A DNA stretch of 25,110 nt from Aurantibrevibacter sp041747755 (GTDB taxonomy: Bacteria > Bacteroidota > Bacteroidia > Flavobacteriales > Flavobacteriaceae). The DNA lies in assembly GCA_041747755.1 (NCBI GenBank), contig JBGTEN010000264.1:1-25110 (forward strand). The letters are read 5' to 3'. The notes under the pieces were generated by a model, which saw nothing but the letters and a program-made list of their open reading frames with translations, did not search any database and was not told where the DNA came from. Positions 17,300-24,127 of this stretch are shown here, piece after piece. Positions within the stretch are counted from its first letter, which is position 1. Every line of letters begins with the position of its first letter. The translations under genes and the position numbers were made by a program.

Positions 17300-18127
17300 A
17301 TGACCACTAAATATTTAATAGAACAAATTTGGTTAAAGAGGTCTTTTCTCTGCATTGGTCTGGACACTGATTTAGAAAAAATACCAAGATATTTATTAGC
17401 TGAGGAAGACCCTATTTTTGCTTTTAATAAGGCCATTATTGATGCTACTCACGATTTGTGTGTAGCTTATAAACCCAACACTGCTTTTTATGAAGCTTGT
17501 GGCATTAAAGGGTGGAAAGCACTGGAAAAAACGGTCGATTATTTAAATTCAAAATACCCTGAAATATTTACCATAGCCGATGCAAAAAGAGGAGACATCG
17601 GGAATACTTCGCAGATGTATGCCAAGGCATTTTTTGAGGATTTAAACTTTGATGCTGTTACAGTGGCTCCCTATATGGGTAGTGATTCTATAGAACCCTT
17701 TTTAGCCTTTAAGGAAAAACATACCATTTTACTTGCACTAACCTCTAATGCGGGAGCTTTTGATTATCAAACTACAATGAGCAACGGTAAAGAGTTATAT
17801 AAACATGTAATGGAGACCTCATTGCAGTATTCTAACTCGGAAAACTTGATGTTTGTGGTAGGGGCTACAAAGGCTGAATACTTGCAGGAAATAAGGAAAA
17901 TTGCGCCAAATAACTTCTTATTGATTCCCGGTGTAGGGGCGCAAGGCGGAAGTCTTGAAGAAGTATGTAACTATGGATTAAATAAAAATGTAGGATTATT
18001 AATAAATTCTTCCAGAGGTATTATCTATGCCTCTAATCAAGAGAATTATGCGGCAATAGCCAGATTAAAAGCACAAGAGTTACAAACAGCAATGGCCATT
18101 AGATTAGATAAGGGTCTGAGGTACTAA
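17300..18127 (+). CDS. pyrF: Orotidine 5'-phosphate decarboxylase
   Basis: 275 residues. Decarboxylates OMP to UMP, the last step of pyrimidine nucleotide synthesis, in the cytoplasm. Seen: FLCIGLDTDLEKIP near the N-terminus; the catalytic D-x-K-x-x-D in ADAKRGDIGNT (Asp94, Lys96, Asp99); substrate-phosphate region LIPGVGAQGG and the SSRGIIYA motif near the C-terminus. Length and motifs fit the longer type 2 PyrF group. ATG at 17300. Probably cotranscribed with prfA, which is a common flavobacterial pairing as I recall. Its TAA overlaps by four bases the stop of a small convergent gene. Confidence 0.95.
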   Translation: MTTKYLIEQIWLKRSFLCIGLDTDLEKIPRYLLAEEDPIFAFNKAIIDATHDLCVAYKPNTAFYEACGIKGWKALEKTVDYLNSKYPEIFTIADAKRGDIGNTSQMYAKAFFEDLNFDAVTVAPYMGSDSIEPFLAFKEKHTILLALTSNAGAFDYQTTMSNGKELYKHVMETSLQYSNSENLMFVVGATKAEYLQEIRKIAPNNFLLIPGVGAQGGSLEEVCNYGLNKNVGLLINSSRGIIYASNQENYAAIARLKAQELQTAMAIRLDKGLRY

Positions 18128-18318
18128 ACAAGCCCTTCTAACATTTTCTTTACTTTTATTGCTTTCAGTTCAAAGAACTCACCCAATTTTGTGTTGGAAT
18201 ACTGAATGTTGGTTGCTTTTTCCAAAAAGCTTTGATATTGATATTCTAATAATGCTATTGCATTACTGCCACTTGGTATTGGTGTAACTGCGCCTACTTT
18301 ACAATTTTGATTTTCCAT
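18124..18318 (-). CDS. Small uncharacterised protein
   Basis: 64 residues, convergent with pyrF and overlapping its stop by four bases. Not a family I recognise. Seen: a start ATG (18316-18318) with an exact -7 element TATATTTG about 20 bases upstream on the minus strand, a single Cys at position 6, and a C-terminal half that looks like two amphipathic helices (YQYQSFLEKA; FFELKAIKVKKMLEGL). No signal peptide or membrane segment. The promoter and the balanced composition favour a real gene over a chance frame, but no homolog is known to me. Confidence 0.5.
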   Translation of the reverse strand: MENQNCKVGAVTPIPSGSNAIALLEYQYQSFLEKATNIQYSNTKLGEFFELKAIKVKKMLEGLV

Positions 18319-18337
18319 AATCGTAGCTTTATATATA

Positions 18338-18345
18338 CAAATATA
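18338..18345 (-). promoter_or_regulatory. -7 element upstream of the small gene
   Basis: Reads TATATTTG on the minus strand, an exact TAnnTTTG match about 20 bases before the ATG at 18318. No clear TTG is found at the -33 position. Confidence 0.4.
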
Positions 18346-18441
18346 CGTAGGAAGGTTGCCTTTAGATTTTTCTAATAACCGCTTTATACCTAATAATTTT
18401 GTGCTTTATCTAAAATAGCTGAAAACGGACCTATTTCAGGG

Positions 18442-18479
18442 ATCATGATAAGTCACTCCTCCGAATAATCATGATTATT
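18442..18479. promoter_or_regulatory. Paired ATCATGAT palindromes, candidate operator
   Basis: AATAATCATGATTATT (18464-18479) is a perfect 16-base palindrome; its core ATCATGAT recurs at 18442-18449, with centres 26 bases apart. The pair lies just upstream of the predicted hydrolase promoter and downstream-divergent from the small minus-strand gene. The geometry suits a dimeric regulator binding two sites; the regulator is unknown. Confidence 0.5.
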
Positions 18480-18491
18480 TTGAGGCAATTT

Positions 18492-18520
18492 TTGCCGTAA
18501 CAGAAATTGCAGTACATTTA
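18492..18520 (+). promoter_or_regulatory. Promoter of the alpha/beta hydrolase gene
   Basis: TTG (18492-18494), 18-base spacer, TACATTTA (18513-18520), one mismatch to TAnnTTTG. The transcript start would fall about 10 bases before the TTG start codon, with AAAAGGAG just ahead of it. Confidence 0.5.
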
Positions 18521-18535
18521 TAAAAAAAAGGAGAA

Positions 18536-19318
18536 TTGCTAAATTACACCAAGTTTCTTCATAAGACTTCCAATAAGTGGGTAACTTTTGTTCATGGGGC
18601 TGGAGGTAGTTCGTCTATATGGTATAAGCAAGTCAGGGAGTTTAAAAAGCATTTTAATATTTTATTACTCGATTTAAGAGGACATGGTAATTCCAAACCA
18701 AACCTCAAAGACGCATTAAGCGATAAATATACCTTTGATTCTATAACTCTGGATATTGTGGAGGTTATAGATCATGAACAAATTCAAAAATCTCATTTTG
18801 TAGGTATTTCATTGGGAACTATTTTAATACGAAACCTGGCAGAAAAATATCCGGATAGGGTAGAAAGTATGGTAATGGGTGGGGCAATTATGAAATTGAA
18901 TTTTAGATCTCAGGTTTTAATGCGATTGGGGGTAATTTTTAAATCTATTGTACCCTATCTATGGCTATATAAGTTTTTTGCTTTTGTTATTATGCCGAAA
19001 AAAAATCACAAGGAATCTCGCTTACTTTTCGCAAGAGAAGCTAAAAAATTATATCAGAAGGAGTTTATAAGGTGGTTTAAACTTACCTCAGAAATAAATC
19101 CGCTATTGCGTTTCTTTAGAACCTTTGATGTTAATATACCTGCGTTGTACATTATGGGAAGAGAAGACTATTTGTTTTTACCTACCATTAAAAAAATTAC
19201 TGCTGAAAGTAAGTTTTCAGAATTAGTTGTTGTTGAAAATTGCGGACATGTGGTTAATGTGGAACAACCTACAATTTTTAACTCGGTGGTAATACAGTAT
19301 TTATCGGACATAAAATAG
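18536..19318 (+). CDS. Alpha/beta hydrolase
   Basis: 260 residues, no signal peptide. Seen: oxyanion-type HGAGG (20-24), LDLRGHGNSKP (46-55), nucleophile elbow GISLG with Ser92, a probable acid Asp211 in GREDYLF, and His238 in NCGHVVN: a complete Ser-Asp-His triad. Residues 121-195 form the lid-like insertion with a hydrophobic stretch (SIVPYLWLYKFFAFVIMP). Family: small cytoplasmic esterase/lipase-like hydrolases; the substrate is unknown. Start: the frame is closed by TAA at 18521 and contains no ATG before HGAGG, so TTG at 18536 with AAAAGGAG directly upstream is the best start. The gene appears monocistronic, with an upstream palindrome pair and a downstream terminator. Confidence 0.85.
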   Translation: MLNYTKFLHKTSNKWVTFVHGAGGSSSIWYKQVREFKKHFNILLLDLRGHGNSKPNLKDALSDKYTFDSITLDIVEVIDHEQIQKSHFVGISLGTILIRNLAEKYPDRVESMVMGGAIMKLNFRSQVLMRLGVIFKSIVPYLWLYKFFAFVIMPKKNHKESRLLFAREAKKLYQKEFIRWFKLTSEINPLLRFFRTFDVNIPALYIMGREDYLFLPTIKKITAESKFSELVVVENCGHVVNVEQPTIFNSVVIQYLSDIK

Positions 19319-19372
19319 CGCAAACCCTTTGGTGCATAAAATAGGAATTCCGGAAGCAGTTCAACAAATAAA

Positions 19373-19396
19373 AAAACCGGTGCTCCCACCGGTTTT
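19373..19396. terminator. Bidirectional terminator
   Basis: AAAACCGGTG, loop CTCC, CACCGGTTTT: a perfect 10-bp stem. On the minus strand it is followed by seven T, on the plus strand by four. It lies between the hydrolase (ends 19318) and the DUF4197 gene (ends 19566), and serves both. Confidence 0.85.
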
Positions 19397-19565
19397 AAAC
19401 TAACTAACTCAAAAATTGCTAACTCAACTAATTCTGAACAAAAATCTATTATTTTATATATGCTTAGGTTATCCTTTATTTAGGAATTGGTTACACATCT
19501 AGTGTCAAAATGGTAACGAGAAATTTTTAGAGATATTGTGCTAATAACTTGAAAAATAGATAATT

Positions 19566-20261
19566 CTAGTCTTGAAGCGCAAAAATCTTTCTTAGGGTAT
19601 CTGTAGTTCTGGAAGCCACTTTTGTACGAATTTCCTTTTCCTCTACAGCAATCATGGTAAACACGCCTTTTAACGCTTCATTGGTAACATAATCCGTTAA
19701 ATTAGGATTCACATCTTTTGTCATTGGCAGATTGTTATAGCGTGTAATAAGGTTTTCCCAAATTTTATCAGCACCTACTTTTTGAAAAGAATTTTCTATA
19801 ACAGGATTAAATTTATTGTATAAATCTGTGCTTGTGGAGGAGGAAAGATATTTAGTGGCAGCATCATCACTACCCATTAAAATTTGTTTGGCGTCAGTAA
19901 AGCTGATGTTTTTGACAGCATTTACAAATATAGGTGTGGCCTCACTGACAGCATCTTCGGCCGCTCTATTTAACACACGTAACCCTTCATCTGCCAGATT
20001 TCCTAAACCAACATCTCTCAAGGTTTTATCAACTTTTTGTAGCTCCTCCGGAAGTAAAATCTTTACAAGCTCATTTTTAAAAAAACCATCGGGTTTGGTT
20101 AGTTTACTTACTTGTTTTTCAATTCCTACATTAAGCGCTTCTTTGAGTCCATTGGCAATTTCAGCATTTCCCATCCCTTGCGGTAGTTGGTTCACAACTT
20201 GTTGTAATTCTGAACAGCCAAAAAGCTGAAAAATGAGTACAAATAAAATGGCTTTTTTCAT
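19566..20261 (-). CDS. DUF4197 family lipoprotein
   Basis: 231 residues. Seen: signal peptide MKKAILFVLIFQLFGC with lipobox LFGC and Cys16 as the lipidation site; then a mostly helical body with ANGLKEALNVGIEKQVSKL, DGFFKNELVKILLPEELQKV, FTDAKQILMGSDDAAT and KYLSSSTSTDLYNKFNPV, the typical DUF4197 layout. Function is unknown in the family; a lipid-anchored envelope location is inferred. ATG at 20259-20261. The gene lies 74 bases after purU on the same strand, so it may be read through from purU or have its own weak promoter. Confidence 0.9.
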   Translation of the reverse strand: MKKAILFVLIFQLFGCSELQQVVNQLPQGMGNAEIANGLKEALNVGIEKQVSKLTKPDGFFKNELVKILLPEELQKVDKTLRDVGLGNLADEGLRVLNRAAEDAVSEATPIFVNAVKNISFTDAKQILMGSDDAATKYLSSSTSTDLYNKFNPVIENSFQKVGADKIWENLITRYNNLPMTKDVNPNLTDYVTNEALKGVFTMIAVEEKEIRTKVASRTTDTLRKIFALQD

Positions 20262-20335
20262 TACTTGTGTTTTATGGGTTATTAAAAATTATTCTAAAGG
20301 TTGTTCGTTGCTATTATATAAACTGAATTTTTGAG

Positions 20336-21187
20336 TTATGAGAAAATTACAGTCTTATTATCATAAACCATTGTTTTTCTTTGAATGTGAAGTTTTACTG
20401 CTCTGGATAACACTATCTTCTCCAAATCTCTCCCTTTGGCTATAAAATCTGAAATTTTATGTGCATGAGATACGGTTGTCACATCCTGCTCAATTATTGG
20501 GCCGGCGTCCAATTCTTCAGTTACGTAATGACTGGTAGCCCCTATAATTTTAACCCCTCTCTGAAAAGCTGCATGATAAGGCTTAGCCCCGGCAAAAGCA
20601 GGTAAGAAAGAATGATGAATATTGATTATTTTATTGGGGTATCTTGCAATAATTGTTTGGGGCACAATTTGCATATACCGTGCTAATACAATAAAATCTA
20701 TCTTATATTGTTTCAGAAGCTCTAGTTGCTGTTGTTCCCCAAAAATTTTTGTTTCGTTGTTTATGGGGGTATGATAAAAAGGAATGTCAAACTGCTTGGC
20801 TATATATTCCAAATCCTTGTGATTACTTAAAATGAAAGGAATATCTACCTCCAACTCTCCGGAATTAAATCTACTCAATAAATCATAAAGGCAATGGTTA
20901 TATTTAGAGACAAATAATGCCATTTTTGGTTTTACACTTCCCAGATGTATACTCCATTGCATTTGATAAGGAGTAGCCAGGACACGTTCAAATTCATCTT
21001 TAAATAGGGCAATAGAAGGTATATTCTGTTCAAAATCGCTCTCTAAACGCATGAAGAAAACATTCGCTTCCTTATCTACATGTTGATCTAAATATATAAT
21101 GTTACCTCCTTTTTCATGAATAAAGGTGGTAACAGTGCTTATGATTCCGGACTGGTCTGGGCAGTGAATAAGTATGGTGGTTTTCAA
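20336..21187 (-). CDS. purU: Formyltetrahydrofolate deformylase
   Basis: 283 residues. Hydrolyses 10-formyl-THF to THF and formate, in the cytoplasm; the formate can feed PurT and the reaction balances the one-carbon pool. Seen: N-terminal ACT domain (ILIHCPDQSGIISTVT; about 1-80) and a C-terminal formyltransferase domain with the catalytic set Asn189, His191 (INIHHSFLPAFAGAKPYH) and Asp227 (EELDAGPII), spaced as in PurN (His to Asp 36 residues). Start: TTG at 21185-21187 (LKTTILIHCP); an exact TAATTTTG -7 element 20 bases upstream leaves room for only a very short leader, which supports this start over any upstream one. DUF4197 follows on the same strand. Confidence 0.92.
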   Translation of the reverse strand: MKTTILIHCPDQSGIISTVTTFIHEKGGNIIYLDQHVDKEANVFFMRLESDFEQNIPSIALFKDEFERVLATPYQMQWSIHLGSVKPKMALFVSKYNHCLYDLLSRFNSGELEVDIPFILSNHKDLEYIAKQFDIPFYHTPINNETKIFGEQQQLELLKQYKIDFIVLARYMQIVPQTIIARYPNKIINIHHSFLPAFAGAKPYHAAFQRGVKIIGATSHYVTEELDAGPIIEQDVTTVSHAHKISDFIAKGRDLEKIVLSRAVKLHIQRKTMVYDNKTVIFS

Positions 21188-21206
21188 AACTATTTTTTTT
21201 GCTTCG

Positions 21207-21214
21207 CAAAATTA
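21207..21214 (-). promoter_or_regulatory. -7 element of purU
   Basis: Reads TAATTTTG on the minus strand, an exact TAnnTTTG match 20 bases before the TTG start. No TTG at proper spacing was found upstream. Confidence 0.45.
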
Positions 21215-21452
21215 GAATAATAAAAATGAGTTTTGAGTGTAAACTGCACAAAAAGGGCATTTAATTATGGCTATAATATTTAAAAGCTTACTAATTTGCT
21301 TCTGCGTGTTGCATTGGAGGAATCAATTTAGATTAGCATTAGAGTAAAGCACTTAAAACTAAACTAGACACCACAAGGCTGTAAATTGTAGTATTTTGAA
21401 GCAGGTTAACCGAGAGAAGATTAATGTATTAACTAAAATCCTGGCGCATCTT

Positions 21453-21872
21453 TTATCCCAAGGAAGAATCCATGTCATTATTTTGTCCAAAAGATCTTCT
21501 CCATTCCCTAAAGGCCGCGCGAAAACTTTTAATCTCTTTACGCAATAAGTTTACATACTCTTTTTCCTTAATCCCATCTTTTTCCAGCCCATTGCAGTAA
21601 GAAAGGATGTTCCGTGTGATTATATGAATAAAATTGACACTCTTTAATTGTACCGATTGTGATTCAGACCATTCTGCCTGCGCTATTTGCTGAGGTATCA
21701 AGATAGCATCAGTTATAATAGAATCAGCAATAATATCCCTTAAACTATTAGATTGGTATAACTTTAGTAAATCTTTGTTGTACGAAACATAGGAAGCCAA
21801 CTCCCTACTTATTTGGCATAAGTACAGCGACTTTTTGTAAATAGGTATATTTCTTAGGTTTTTATAGGGCAT
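21453..21872 (-). CDS. Small helical protein, possibly divergent four-helix-bundle family
   Basis: 139 residues from the ATG at 21870-21872 (MPYKNLRNIPIYKKSL); a TTG 14 codons upstream (21914) would add a residue stretch with no family likeness. All-helical composition, no signal peptide. The order of segments (IYKKSLYLCQISRELASYV; then ILIPQQIAQAEWSESQSVQ; then NILSYCNGLEKDGI) resembles the S23/four-helix-bundle proteins, whose consensus has an S(I/V)PSNIAEG stretch at that point, but similarity is weak and I am not certain. Function unknown; the C-terminal part is basic (FRAAFREWRRSF), which would fit nucleic acid or protein binding. Divergent from the Lrp-type regulator with a 120-base shared region. 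Confidence 0.6.
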   Translation of the reverse strand: MPYKNLRNIPIYKKSLYLCQISRELASYVSYNKDLLKLYQSNSLRDIIADSIITDAILIPQQIAQAEWSESQSVQLKSVNFIHIITRNILSYCNGLEKDGIKEKEYVNLLRKEIKSFRAAFREWRRSFGQNNDMDSSLG

Positions 21873-21930
21873 TTTTCTTTTGTCTAGCAATAAACAATAT
21901 AAAATTACGGTCAATCTGGCAAAAGTCTCT

Positions 21931-21959
21931 TTGTAATCAACAGTAATTATGTAATTTAG
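21931..21959 (+). promoter_or_regulatory. Promoter of the Lrp-type regulator
   Basis: TTG (21931-21933), 18-base spacer, TAATTTAG (21952-21959), one mismatch to TAnnTTTG. The start site would lie about 28 bases before the TTG codon at 21993. Confidence 0.45.
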
Positions 21960-21992
21960 ATTTCGATTATTAATTTTTAATACTTAAAAGTT

Positions 21993-22448
21993 TTGAATAC
22001 AAAGATTGATGATTTGAATTGGCGAATTTTGAAATACCTTCAGGAAAACGCCAGAGAATCCTTCGCCAATATCGGCAGAAAAGTGGGCCTTACACCACCT
22101 GCGGTTGCCGAACGGGTAAAAAAGATGGAAGATTTGGGTATTATTACGGGTTATAAGACATTGGTTTCTCATACCCTTACTGGCTATCAATTAAGGGCAA
22201 TCATAAATCTTAGGGCTTTTATGGGCAAGTTAAAACCTTTCCTAGAAGTGGTTGGCTCTTTTGAAGAGGTAATCCATTGTTACCGAATTACAGGAAATGA
22301 AAATATAATTATGCATGTTGTTCTAAAGGATCAATTTCATTTGGAGAAATTCATAGATATTTTAATTCAGTATGGAGAAACCCGTACACATATTATCCTA
22401 TCAGATGTTGTTTCTAATGCGCCTATAAAAAAACGAATAGCGGAGTAA
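21993..22448 (+). CDS. Lrp/AsnC-family transcriptional regulator
   Basis: 151 residues. Seen: N-terminal winged helix-turn-helix (IDDLNWRILKYL; FANIGRKVGLTPPAVAERV, about 24-42) and a C-terminal RAM/ligand-binding domain (about 65-145; CYRITGNENIIMHVV). Known: such proteins form dimers to octamers and sense amino acids or similar small ligands; the ligand and targets are unknown here. Start: TTG at 21993 (LNTKIDDLNW), because TAA at 21978 closes the frame and no ATG precedes the HTH. Divergent from the small helical protein, so autoregulation and control of that neighbour are possible (inference). Confidence 0.92.
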   Translation: MNTKIDDLNWRILKYLQENARESFANIGRKVGLTPPAVAERVKKMEDLGIITGYKTLVSHTLTGYQLRAIINLRAFMGKLKPFLEVVGSFEEVIHCYRITGNENIIMHVVLKDQFHLEKFIDILIQYGETRTHIILSDVVSNAPIKKRIAE

Positions 22449-22461
22449 TGGGTTTTGCCTA

Positions 22462-22540
22462 AGAGAGTGCATAAAAATTCAAATTAACCAATATTCGTAC
22501 TACTTTTGCAATTACGTTAGTTGGTAAAAATGCACTTTCT
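22462..22540. other. Long-range inverted repeat downstream of the regulator
   Basis: AGAGAGTGCAT (22462-22472) pairs with ATGCACTTTCT (22530-22540) with one G-T pair; inside, ACCAA (22487-22491) pairs with TTGGT (22521-22525). The stem could form in RNA as a 3' structure of the regulator transcript or in the leader of the next gene. No T-run follows, so an ordinary terminator is unlikely. Confidence 0.35.
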
Positions 22541-22635
22541 AAGAACCCGCTGAAAGCTTAGCACCATTTTTTTATTTGGATTTTACGTAACTTTAAATAA
22601 CCAAGATTGGCTAGGTATTTGATAATACAATTACT

Positions 22636-24060
22636 ATGAAAAAATATACAACAGTCCTATTATTTATCTTTCTAAACGGGTCTTTTCTTTCAGCTCAACA
22701 GGAACTTGTCCTCGGAAAAGGAATTATTTTAGATTCTTTATCGGTTTATGAAGCTGACTCAGGGGAAAATTTTGCCTTATATCTTCCAACTGCTTTTGAA
22801 GTAGACAAGACTTGGCCCTTGATGGTAGTTACAGACATGGATGGTCGTGGGAGACAGGCTATACGTATGCTTCAGGAAATTGCCGAAAAACAAGGCTATG
22901 TTCTGGCTTCTTCTAACAGCTTAAGAGATACTTTGTCTTTGACCCAAAACATGCAAGTGCTTAGGGGTCTTTTCAATAGAGTTGTTTCTATAATACCAGT
23001 TGAGAAAAACAGAATATATGTTGCCGGTTTTGATGGCGGTGGTAAGTTCGCATCGGTAGTTCCCATATTTATCAAAGGAATAAATGGGGTTATATCATGG
23101 GGAGCCGACCTGGGAAATATAGAACTTCTAACTGCCAATAATACATTTCATTATATAGGTATTGTAGAACGTACCAACTATAATTTACCGGCAATGTTAA
23201 ATGGCGAAACATTACTCAACAAATTAAAGTATCCTAATCAGCTGTTGGTGGTAGATGATTTAGATCGCGAACCACGACAGAACTATCTTGAGCGTGCATT
23301 CCAATTACTAAACTTACAGGCGATGGCTAAAGGCTATGTAACAAGGGACGAGGCTTTTGTTAATGCCAAATTTGAGAACGATATGGAAAGGTTAAACACT
23401 CTTTTGTCAGCCAATAGATTAACTCGGGCAGATGACCAGTTGGAGCTGGTTAAAAAAGTTTACGGACCTTTTAAAAGCATGGACTCTTTAAACAAAGTTC
23501 AACGCACCTTGAAGAGAAATTCCGTTTACCGAAATCAAACTAAAAATGAGGGAACAGTTTTTTTTAAGGAATCACTGCTTAAAGAAGAATATGCCTATTA
23601 TATGGAAGAAGATATCCTTACTTATAATTTTAAAAACTTAGGGTGGTGGAATTACCAGATGGGAGAGCTGGAAAAATTTAACCAAAGTCCTGACAAGAAT
23701 CAACAAGAAATGGGTAAACGGCTCAACGGATATTTAAATGCGCTAATAGAAGATAATATTGATTTTATAAATAGCCAGAAGACGGTAGATGAAGAGGCAT
23801 TAAGCTTATTATGGATGATAAAGACATTATCAGCACCAAAAGAGCCTACAACTTATTTCAAAATAATTTCTTCCAGTGCAAAGAAAGCTGACTATGGAAC
23901 TGCCTTGTTTTATCTTGAAGAACTCTTAAAAAATGGGTATTCAGATAAAGAAGCACTTTATAAAATTGAAAATACAGCCTTATTAAGAATTACTCCTGAG
24001 TTCAATGAGCTGGTAGCAAAATATCTGAAGGAGGCAAGATATGAACAATTAAAAGAATGA
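22636..24060 (+). CDS. Exported alpha/beta-hydrolase-fold protein lacking the nucleophile serine
   Basis: 474 residues. Residues 1-20 form a signal peptide (cleavage LSA before QQ). Residues about 45-230 look like an esterase/PHB-depolymerase-type fold: FALYLPTAF, WPLMVVTDMDGRG (60-72), KNRIYVAGFDGGGKFA (124-139). The expected elbow GFSGGG reads GFDGGG with Asp133 in the nucleophile place (codon GAT), so ordinary serine-esterase activity is unlikely. The region from about 240 to 474 is helical and TPR-like (KKADYGTALFYLEELLKNGY). It is probably a periplasmic binding or scaffolding protein, or a hydrolase with altered chemistry. ATG at 22636. No operon partner: the Lrp gene ends 187 bases upstream and the MFS gene is convergent. 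Confidence 0.75.
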   Translation: MKKYTTVLLFIFLNGSFLSAQQELVLGKGIILDSLSVYEADSGENFALYLPTAFEVDKTWPLMVVTDMDGRGRQAIRMLQEIAEKQGYVLASSNSLRDTLSLTQNMQVLRGLFNRVVSIIPVEKNRIYVAGFDGGGKFASVVPIFIKGINGVISWGADLGNIELLTANNTFHYIGIVERTNYNLPAMLNGETLLNKLKYPNQLLVVDDLDREPRQNYLERAFQLLNLQAMAKGYVTRDEAFVNAKFENDMERLNTLLSANRLTRADDQLELVKKVYGPFKSMDSLNKVQRTLKRNSVYRNQTKNEGTVFFKESLLKEEYAYYMEEDILTYNFKNLGWWNYQMGELEKFNQSPDKNQQEMGKRLNGYLNALIEDNIDFINSQKTVDEEALSLLWMIKTLSAPKEPTTYFKIISSSAKKADYGTALFYLEELLKNGYSDKEALYKIENTALLRITPEFNELVAKYLKEARYEQLKE

Positions 24061-24127
24061 TTTTGAAGTTACTCAATACCTTGTTATGCTTACTTTATTT
24101 AGTTCTGTTATAAAACCATTAACTTTA

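Noticed and set aside
19816..20229. 137-codon frame opposite the DUF4197 gene
   Set aside because: Entirely antisense to a well-supported lipoprotein gene; Ser/Leu-rich composition typical of a shadow frame.
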